Assembly (NCBI GenBank): GCA_910584055.1
Contig: CAJTZS010000009.1
Span: forward strand, 1 to 64,000
Direction: 5' to 3'
Source of the DNA: an uncultured Muribaculaceae bacterium
Lineage (GTDB): Bacteria; Bacteroidota; Bacteroidia; Bacteroidales; Muribaculaceae
DNA length: 64,000 nt
The position numbers were made by a program, and so were the translations under genes. Under the pieces are notes generated by a model. It saw nothing but the letters and a program-made list of their open reading frames with translations, had not been told where the DNA came from and did no database searches. Positions 35,746 through 41,832 of this stretch are shown here, piece after piece. Numbering within the stretch: position 1 is the stretch's first letter; each line of letters begins with the position of its first letter.

Positions 35746-36672
35746 TTATGGTTTCAGCATAATGCTGTTTCCGCTCCTTGTTATTCTCATAGGCACGATT
35801 TCTCGTATTGAATTGATTACCGTGTCAACATTATCATGAAGGTCAAGCTTGCCATAGACCCTTACGTCTGCCAAAGATCCCTGGCACTTGATTTCAATTC
35901 CATAGTGTTCGCTAAGCGTGCGGGTGAGCCGGGAGAGAGGCATCCCTTTCAGGTATAGGAGGCCATCAGTCCACGAAGTGTAGCTGTCGGTGTCCACCTG
36001 AGTCAGCGATGTGACGTCTCCGTGAAGCAGTTCCGCCTTGTCGTTAGGCTTCAGACGGATGCTGCGGTCATTTTCCATGTCGATTTCAACCGATCCCTCC
36101 ACGAGCACGACGGAGGCCGTAGAGTCGGAGGAGTTGCAGATATTGAAGACGGTTCCGAGCACGCGGACATCAAATCCGGCGGATTCCACCACGAAGGGAT
36201 GTCTGCGGTCTTTTGCCACTTCAAGGAAAACCTCACCGTTGGCGTATATGCGGCGCTCCTTCCCTTCGAATTTTTCGGGATAGAGCACTCGTGAGCGCGA
36301 GTTGGCAATGAGTCGGGTGCCGTCGGGGAGTGTAAGCTCTTCGCGTTGTCCGGCGGGCACGATCAATTCTTTATAGCCTGCATGTACAAGCTGGCGCATT
36401 GATGCAGAGGAAAGGTCGGGAGTGGAAGATGAGAAATAGCTCAAACCGAATGCCGCAACAATGGCCACGCATGCCGCTGCGGAGAATGAGCCCTCGAATA
36501 TGCGGCGCATGCGACGTTTACGGGCAGCTCTCTCGTTGTGTATTTTGTCATGCACGAGATTTTTGATCCTTGTAGTATCAACAGGCTGCAAACGGCATGC
36601 ATCCAATATTCGGTCGAGGGCGGCGTTGTCCTCGATTTCGCGGTTTCGGTTATTTTGTTTCTCTTCTTTCAT
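35746..36672 (-). CDS. FecR-type anti-sigma factor
   Basis: This 308-residue inner-membrane regulator has a cytoplasmic N-terminal part (to about residue 58), one membrane span (AACVAIVAAFGLSYF) and a periplasmic FecR domain: LPDGTRLIANSRSRVLYPEKF, RRIYANGEVFLEVAKD, HPFVVESAGFDVRVLGTVFN. The C-terminal part contacts the STN domain of SusC in related systems. It is the partner of the adjacent ECF sigma factor. The 169-bp gap between them contains the 20-nt motif shared with the beta-helix gene upstream region. Confidence 0.93.
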   Translation of the reverse strand: MKEEKQNNRNREIEDNAALDRILDACRLQPVDTTRIKNLVHDKIHNERAARKRRMRRIFEGSFSAAACVAIVAAFGLSYFSSSTPDLSSASMRQLVHAGYKELIVPAGQREELTLPDGTRLIANSRSRVLYPEKFEGKERRIYANGEVFLEVAKDRRHPFVVESAGFDVRVLGTVFNICNSSDSTASVVLVEGSVEIDMENDRSIRLKPNDKAELLHGDVTSLTQVDTDSYTSWTDGLLYLKGMPLSRLTRTLSEHYGIEIKCQGSLADVRVYGKLDLHDNVDTVINSIREIVPMRITRSGNSIMLKP

Positions 36673-36726
36673 CTTCTTTCGGTCGCTTATCTGGCCGTTT
36701 CTATTGTCATAGTCGGAGGTTTTTTA

Positions 36727-36748
36727 AAAATCTATAGGTCAAAAATCC
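36727..36748 (-). promoter_or_regulatory. Shared 20-nt upstream motif, copy A (before fecR)
   Basis: AAAAATCTATAGGTCAAAAA (plus-strand reading) lies 55-75 nt upstream of the fecR start. An exact copy lies upstream of the beta-helix gene at 41403-41425. Both are followed on the plus side by ATC, a short spacer, a T7 run and an A5 run. It is a candidate ECF-sigma or regulator site. Function is inferred only from the exact repetition and position. Confidence 0.55.
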
Positions 36749-36841
36749 GACTTTTTTTCAAAAAAATAAAAATTGCTTGTAATGAATTGATAATAAATGA
36801 ATTATAAATAGTTAAAATTTGTGAAAATTTGTATTAAAAAG

Positions 36842-37399
36842 CTAATCGGGCGGTTTTCTATAAAAAAGGCGGCTTTTGAAGGTGTCGATAGCGTATTTCA
36901 CGTGATAGTTAATTGTGGCCACCGAGATGTTGAGCATTGACGAAATTTTACTGTAGGAAAGTTTCTCGATTCTTGCCAGTGTGAAAACCTGACGGCATTT
37001 AGGGGGGAGTTCCTCAAGGGTGGAGTTCAGAATCTCGGATTGCTCTTTCGAGATTATTTCCTCGTCGGGGAGAATGATCGGAGCCGCGAAGAAGACTTCG
37101 TTTTCATCTAAGGGTGTATTGGCTGATTTTTCTGCAATGGTTGCCCGGAACTGGTCTATGGAACGCCTGGTGGCTATAGTGTGCACGTATGCATCCATAT
37201 ATTCCACTTCGAGCAATTTACGTCTGTTGTTCCAGATTTCGAAAAAGACATCACTGACCACTTCCTCCGCAACCTCCTTACTGCCGGTATAGCTATAGGC
37301 GATGCGGTAAAGCTCCTGGGAATAGTGATCCATGAATGCATCAAGTGCCTTTTCGTCACCTTTCGCAATTCTGTAGATGATGTTAGCTTCCAATTGCAC
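36842..37399 (-). CDS. ECF RNA polymerase sigma factor
   Basis: This 185-residue ECF sigma-70 factor has a region 2 (ALDAFMDHYSQELYRIAYSYTG, EVVSDVFFEIWNNR) and region 4 (LEELPPKCRQVFTLARIEKLSYSKISSMLNISVATINYHV, a helix-turn-helix). It probably drives the PUL under FecR control. The start codon lies about 95 nt downstream of a -7 box at 37501-37508, with two overlapping perfect palindromes at the 5' end of the predicted leader. Confidence 0.95.
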   Translation of the reverse strand: MQLEANIIYRIAKGDEKALDAFMDHYSQELYRIAYSYTGSKEVAEEVVSDVFFEIWNNRRKLLEVEYMDAYVHTIATRRSIDQFRATIAEKSANTPLDENEVFFAAPIILPDEEIISKEQSEILNSTLEELPPKCRQVFTLARIEKLSYSKISSMLNISVATINYHVKYAIDTFKSRLFYRKPPD

Positions 37400-37448
37400 T
37401 GTCGATTATTGCTTTGACTGTGTGTTATAGTTTAGAGTTTTTCAGGTC

Positions 37449-37508
37449 GCTCCCCCTGCAGGGGGAGCACAACGCGCCGGCGCGTTGTGCTCATGATTTG
37501 CAAATTTA
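37449..37508 (-). promoter_or_regulatory. Sigma-factor promoter with two overlapping perfect palindromes
   Basis: TAAATTTG on the minus strand (37501-37508) is a -7 box. Immediately downstream, 37465-37492 is a perfect 28-bp palindrome centred on GCGCCGGCGC. 37449-37468 is a perfect 20-bp palindrome, GCTCCCCCTGCAGGGGGAGC. They share GAGC at 37465-37468, which can pair with either neighbour, so the two folds are mutually exclusive at that step. This may be an operator or leader switch. No -33 element is clear. Confidence 0.55.
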
Positions 37509-37558
37509 TATAAAATTTTTTTATTAAGCTTCTTTTTAATGTTAAAAAAATCGGGGCT

Positions 37559-37596
37559 GCCGGATGGCGGAGCCGCTGTTGCTCGCAACGGCGGCA
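37559..37596 (+). repeat. 38-bp hairpin repeat, copy 2 (PUL 5' border)
   Basis: This matches 36 of 38 bases of copy 1 at 13107-13144, in the same orientation. Here the stem reads GCCGCTGTTGC-TC-GCAACGGCGGC. The changed pair is C-G where copy 1 has T-A. It lies between the palindromic sigma leader and the DUF4886 lipoprotein stop codon, 30 nt from that stop. Confidence 0.8.
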
Positions 37597-37625
37597 TAAG
37601 CAAGGACAAAATCAGAATTAATCTT

Positions 37626-39440
37626 CTAATTTGCGGGAGCAATGATCAGGGCGTTCAGGTGCCCTTCGCAGGCCGCGCCGGTGTCGATACCGGTGACCTC
37701 GATTGTTATTGTGCCGTCGCTCGCGGGGGTGACGCCGGGGTAGGTGACTGCATACTCTTCAAATGGCACTTTGTCGAACGAGGGATACACACCGGTGCCT
37801 GAGGATGCTATCTTTAGTCCGGGTTTGATCTGTTTTTCGGCATGTGCAGTATTCCCTATGACTTTATAGGATGTGATACGTGCGTCCCTGCTGCCGTTGA
37901 ACCGGACCGCCAAAAGTGTTATGTCGTATTTGCCGGAAGCGCTCAGCGAGGTTACGGCAAGACGTGCCGGGGCGGTGTTGCCGTTCCCTTTGATGCCGGC
38001 CACGATCAAACCGTCTTTCCACGCGGTGACGGGGAATTCAATTCCTGCCGCATTGATGGCTGAGTGTTTGTCCTCACCGCTCACTCCGAGGTAGCTTCCT
38101 GTGAATCCGCCGAGTATCTTTATACCCGGTTTCACGAAATTGCCGTCGGTGTCTCTGACCCATACGTGTGTGTCGGACGGTTCGAAGGTTGTGAAATTGT
38201 TCCAGGGCGCGGATGAAACGGTGTTGGGGCCGAAATCGATGTATACCGGTGCCGTGAGGTCGCCTTCCTTGACCGCCGGAGTCGCATACTCGGTGATTGT
38301 CGTCACCTTGTCGGGGGTTTCCACCGCCCTGTGCGCGGACAGACGGGCTATGGCTGCCATCTCCTCGTTGACGGTGGAGGGGGCATAGGTTGTGGTGGTG
38401 ACGTCGATTCCAAACAAAGCCTCGAACCATGTGCAGGCGGCAGTGTAACGTCCGTAGGTGACTTCAAGATGATAGCCGTCGCGGTTGAAAACGTCTCCGA
38501 CGTATGTGGTGCGGGCGTTTTGGATCGCCGTTCCTGAAGGTACCATAAGTTTGAGCGAAGTGTTGTCGGTCATAGCCTTGCGGGCGGACGATGAGATTGC
38601 ATTATACATTGTCATCTGGTCTTTGCCGTATGCCGGGAAGTCAGCGTGATTGGAACCGGCGGCATATGCCCAGGTCTGATGCCAGATCAATAATGCCTGT
38701 GGCGCTTTTGCCGTAATGCCGCTGATGAGTTGGGGAAGGGCGGCGTATGTGTCGTATTTCCCGGACTTCCCGCTCGCTTGCTGGAGACTGATGTAGTCCC
38801 AGGTTTCATCAGTCAGAGCTTCGGAAAGGCTCACCTTGGTGCGGTTCTTCTTCTCGCCGGATACAACCTTCCGGTATTCATATGCGGCGGCATCGCTCTG
38901 CAGGTTCGCATAGTGCTTGTCAAGGTCGCATCCTCCGATATACATATTGCCGATGACCACCTCAATTCCTGCCGCTTTGGCAAGGTCGTATAGATATTGT
39001 TCTACGGCATCCTGGGAAAAACTGTTTCCTATAGCGAGGATCTTTACTATACCTTGTTCTACGGAAACGTCTATATTGGTCGTGGCTTTGGCTTCTCCTG
39101 CCGTAGCCTCAATTGAAACGACGGTTTTCCCGGCGCTGACACCGGTTATTGTAATTGTGGTGTCGTCCTTTCGGGTCACCTGTGCAATGTTTGTGTTATC
39201 CGATGTGCAGGTCCATTGGTACGATTCATATCCCGAACCGCCGAATGTCAGCGTAACGTCTGCACTCTGGCGGGGAGTGAGGGATATGTGGTCGGATGCA
39301 GATACGGTGATTTCGACTGTCGGTTTCTCCGGCTCGATCTCTGGTTCGTCAATTGATTCGGAGCAGGACATCATGACCGCTGCGAGGAAAGGGAGAAGCA
39401 GCGTGTAGAACCATTTGGTATATGATAAAATCTTTTTCAT
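37626..39440 (-). CDS. DUF4886 lipoprotein with Ig-like domain
   Basis: This 604-residue lipoprotein has a lipobox (LAAVMMSCSES). A bacterial Ig-like domain (SASDHISLTPRQSADVTLTF to about 130) is followed by a DUF4886 SGNH-like domain with GNSFSQDAVEQ, NMYIGGCDLDKH, SLQQASGKSG, VPSGTAIQNART and NRDGYHLEV. These closely match the N-terminal half of the DUF4886-GH3 fusion. A C-terminal beta-rich domain follows, with no GH3. The ATG at 39440 avoids a 12-residue extension running into a terminator stem. It is likely a surface esterase-like partner of the PUL; the reaction is unknown. Confidence 0.82.
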   Translation of the reverse strand: MKKILSYTKWFYTLLLPFLAAVMMSCSESIDEPEIEPEKPTVEITVSASDHISLTPRQSADVTLTFGGSGYESYQWTCTSDNTNIAQVTRKDDTTITITGVSAGKTVVSIEATAGEAKATTNIDVSVEQGIVKILAIGNSFSQDAVEQYLYDLAKAAGIEVVIGNMYIGGCDLDKHYANLQSDAAAYEYRKVVSGEKKNRTKVSLSEALTDETWDYISLQQASGKSGKYDTYAALPQLISGITAKAPQALLIWHQTWAYAAGSNHADFPAYGKDQMTMYNAISSSARKAMTDNTSLKLMVPSGTAIQNARTTYVGDVFNRDGYHLEVTYGRYTAACTWFEALFGIDVTTTTYAPSTVNEEMAAIARLSAHRAVETPDKVTTITEYATPAVKEGDLTAPVYIDFGPNTVSSAPWNNFTTFEPSDTHVWVRDTDGNFVKPGIKILGGFTGSYLGVSGEDKHSAINAAGIEFPVTAWKDGLIVAGIKGNGNTAPARLAVTSLSASGKYDITLLAVRFNGSRDARITSYKVIGNTAHAEKQIKPGLKIASSGTGVYPSFDKVPFEEYAVTYPGVTPASDGTITIEVTGIDTGAACEGHLNALIIAPAN

Positions 39441-39449
39441 GATAACGTA

Positions 39450-39489
39450 ATTTAAAAAATCGGGGACGCAGTCCACGGCGTCCCCGATT
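39450..39489 (-). terminator. Terminator/attenuator 12 nt upstream of the DUF4886 start
   Basis: AATCGGGGACGC (39458-39469) pairs perfectly with 39478-39489 around an 8-nt loop. On the minus strand a TTTTTT run follows. The hairpin ends the transcript of the upstream beta-helix gene. Only about 12 nt remain before the DUF4886 ATG, so any promoter for that gene must lie upstream of the terminator. Confidence 0.8.
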
Positions 39490-39570
39490 CGACTCTGAAA
39501 CTTCAGATTTGATTCAAAATTTACATAAGTTGTAACAGTTCAACTATGGAAATACATGTATAGCTGTCAG

Positions 39571-39654
39571 ATGTAGGGATGTTCCCCGGAACATCCTGCC
39601 ACACGGGCCGTTTTTTTACCGTTCGAACGGCTGTACCGGGGTGCAGCCCTACAT
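39571..39654. repeat. REP-doublet-like palindrome, copy 1
   Basis: The outer ends are ATGTAGGG and CCCTACAT. The left half folds as GGATGTTCC-CC-GGAACATCC (39577-39596). The right half folds as GGCTGTACC-GG-GGTGCAGCC, with one mismatch. The middle contains CCGTTCGAACGG. The layout (two 9-2-9 hairpins facing each other within an 84-bp inverted repeat) is the same as at 41575-41669. It fills much of the 288-bp gap between the DUF4886 and beta-helix genes. Confidence 0.75.
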
Positions 39655-39728
39655 TTGGTACTCAGTAATTTACCTATGATGGCATAGCTGAGTAGTTACA
39701 CTTATTAACCTAATAAACCTAACTAACC

Positions 39729-41276
39729 TTATTTTATTACCTTGAAGATTGCATTACCCGATTTCAGGATATATAAGCCGTTTGCAAATGCACTGAGATC
39801 AACAGTATTGTTGGAAGATGCGGCAACTGTAGCTCCGTTCACTGTATATACAGTGACACCTTCTGTTGCACCCTCGATTGTGTAAACTCCGTTGCCCGCT
39901 TTTACCAGCTTAGGAGCGTCAGCATCTTCTATTGTTGAAATGACACCCACATTCCCGCCATCGATTTGAGCTTGAGTGTATGCGTTCGCTCCGGGTGTCA
40001 TACCTGTCTCGCGTGTCGTGCCTGCTGCATCTGTGGCGAGATTCCACTCTGTGGGAAGTCCCCATTCAGCGGTGGCGGTTTTCACCTGCTCGCCAGAAGC
40101 ACCCGCAACGTAGGTAGCAGGCATAAGCCGGTTATCAGCATTGAGTGTGTTTGTACCGTAGATTGATGCATAATTGTAAGCTTCTCCATGAGTGTCAGTG
40201 TCTTTCCAGAAGTTGCCTACAGCTACCGGACCTGCGTAGTTATATCCACCGGAAACTACGTTAGCGAAATCCTCGGAAGCATTGAAATTAAATGCTTCTG
40301 TACCTTCTGCTCCAACGATTACAGAATTGACCATGCGGAGGTTAGCATCTTTGCCGTTGAAACCTATCTGCGACGGAGTGTTGCCAGCGATAGTAGAGTT
40401 GACGACGGTTACCTGATTTGGATTAGAGCTTTTACCATTTGATAACACTGCTGCAGCATTTTCTGTGCCGTCAGATTTATTTTCTACAACTGTGCAATTT
40501 ATTAGATTTAATTCTACCCCATGAGATTGGAAGATTATACCAAAATTTTCAGAGACTGTATTTTTGTTGAATACACAATTCGAAAATGTCGTATAACCTT
40601 TCTTATTGTTATTACTTGACATTCTTACAGCTCCTCCTCTTGATACGGCAGAATTCCCAGAGAATTGACAATTTTTAAATGTTACTGTACTGCTCCGAAG
40701 ATGTGCAGCTGCCCCACCGAGTTTACCTGCTGCTTTATTGTCATAAAAATTGCAAGAATTTATGGTAACATAGCCGCTGTTGTAGACGAAGAGAGCACCG
40801 GATCCTCCAGTTCCATAGCTCGCATCAGAATCATCCCCAGGATCGGTTTCTATATTGGTAGATACCGATTTGAAATCAATATTATTGATTTCAGCAGGTT
40901 TGGTTTCATTGCCATGCGCTGTGACTGTTTGAATTTTTATCAAGGATTCAAGTACCAATTTGTTAGTTGCTTGAGATTCAATTTTAGATCCATCAAGGAC
41001 AGAACGTTCTGAGCCTATAGCGCCATTAATAATAGCATAAGTCCCCTTCTTAACGGCAATACATTTCGATGGCTCATATATGCCGGCAGCCAGGTTGTAA
41101 ACATCGCCATCGGTGTTTTTGAGAGCTTGTTCGCGGAATGCTTCTGTGTCGAAGGCGTTTTCCCATGAAGAACCGTCTTTGGAGCCGTCTCCTTCAGGGG
41201 TGACGTAGTAGGTTGCGGCGAAGAGAGGTGTGGCAGCTATGGCTGCGACGGACAAAAGTAGATTTTTCAAATCCAT
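39729..41276 (-). CDS. Secreted parallel beta-helix protein with C-terminal sorting-type domain
   Basis: This 515-residue exported protein has a signal peptide (MDLKNLLLSVAAIAATPLFA), then YYVTPEGDGSKDGSSWENAF, a choice-of-anchor/right-handed-helix start. Repeated strand turns follow (VTINSCNFYDNKAAG, TVTFKNCQFSGNSAVS, TTFSNCVFNKNTVS, ELNLINCTVVENKS). The C-terminus (VTVYTVNGATVAASSNNTVD, GLYILKSGNAIFKVIK) resembles type IX secretion or Por-type tails. A glycan-binding or lyase-like surface function is possible but no catalytic residues are evident. It is flanked on both sides by copies of the same palindromic repeat. Confidence 0.8.
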   Translation of the reverse strand: MDLKNLLLSVAAIAATPLFAATYYVTPEGDGSKDGSSWENAFDTEAFREQALKNTDGDVYNLAAGIYEPSKCIAVKKGTYAIINGAIGSERSVLDGSKIESQATNKLVLESLIKIQTVTAHGNETKPAEINNIDFKSVSTNIETDPGDDSDASYGTGGSGALFVYNSGYVTINSCNFYDNKAAGKLGGAAAHLRSSTVTFKNCQFSGNSAVSRGGAVRMSSNNNKKGYTTFSNCVFNKNTVSENFGIIFQSHGVELNLINCTVVENKSDGTENAAAVLSNGKSSNPNQVTVVNSTIAGNTPSQIGFNGKDANLRMVNSVIVGAEGTEAFNFNASEDFANVVSGGYNYAGPVAVGNFWKDTDTHGEAYNYASIYGTNTLNADNRLMPATYVAGASGEQVKTATAEWGLPTEWNLATDAAGTTRETGMTPGANAYTQAQIDGGNVGVISTIEDADAPKLVKAGNGVYTIEGATEGVTVYTVNGATVAASSNNTVDLSAFANGLYILKSGNAIFKVIK

Positions 41277-41402
41277 AGTAGAATGATTTTAAGTGTTTGT
41301 TATTATTGTTTGTTCTAAATTTCTATCGGATGCCAAATAACATTTGCGAGTTTTGTCATGCCGCTATTTTGGCCTTTCTACTTCCCCTGTCGTAAGTTTT
41401 CG

Positions 41403-41425
41403 AAAAATCTATAGGTCAAAAAATC
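41403..41425 (-). promoter_or_regulatory. Shared 20-nt upstream motif, copy B (before the beta-helix gene)
   Basis: The same AAAAATCTATAGGTCAAAAA as at 36727 occurs about 127-149 nt upstream of the beta-helix start. It is followed by a T7 and an A5 run, as in copy A. It suggests that the beta-helix gene and fecR/PUL share a regulator. No other copy was found by eye. Confidence 0.5.
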
Positions 41426-41574
41426 AAATTTTTTTGAAAAAGTTGAAATCTCTTTATATATCTTTGATTATAAATGTGTTATAACGAATTAAAATATGTT
41501 AATAAAATATAATGAATCTAAATTCAAGAAAAAATGGGCTAATAAAGATATCCCTTCAGGTATAAGGAAGTCTA

Positions 41575-41669
41575 TCTCAAATGTAGGGATGCTCCACGGA
41601 GCATCCGATGCAAGAAACCTTTGTTTGGCTCGTGCCGGATGCACCATGGTGCATCCCTACAATTTGAGA
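41575..41669. repeat. REP-doublet-like palindrome, copy 2
   Basis: The outer arms are TCTCAAATGTAGGGATGCTCC and the complement of the right end, with one indel and one mismatch. The left hairpin, GGATGCTCC-AC-GGAGCATCC (41587-41606), and right hairpin, GGATGCACC-AT-GGTGCATCC (41637-41656), are both perfect. It lies in the 556-bp gap 41277-41832 together with motif copy B and the infB terminator. I see no gene in that gap. Confidence 0.82.
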
Positions 41670-41751
41670 CACTATTAATTGACTTTATGCAGTTATGAGT
41701 GTTGTTTTATATACGCTGGGGTTATCTGTCCGTAAATTATGGTTAATCCAA

Positions 41752-41799
41752 CCTATAAAAAAAATCAGGCTGGCACGGGGCAGCCTGATTTTTTATAGG
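41752..41799 (-). terminator. Bidirectional terminator after infB
   Basis: AATCAGGCTG (41763-41772) pairs with CAGCCTGATT (41781-41790) around an 8-nt loop. The A- and T-runs on either side extend the stem toward CCTATA/TATAGG. It lies 34 nt past the infB stop (minus strand) and ends the rimP-nusA-infB transcript. Confidence 0.88.
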
Positions 41800-41832
41800 T
41801 AATATATTATAATTTAGTAATATATCTTTCTC

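Larger units (their letters stand above)
13154..37399 (-). other. Polysaccharide utilisation locus (PUL)
   Basis: Thirteen consecutive minus-strand genes run from the ECF sigma factor through FecR, a DUF4832 protein, SusC, SusD, SusE/F, DUF4832, FAD oxidoreductase, alpha-galactosidase-like, acetyl esterase-like, GH2, DUF4886-GH3 and GH3. From SusC onward gaps are 35 bp or less, and several starts overlap stops. The enzyme set suggests a glycan with alpha-galactosyl, beta-linked hexosyl or uronosyl, and acetyl groups. The target cannot be deduced further. Regulation is probably sigma/anti-sigma through the STN domain of SusC. Confidence 0.9.
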
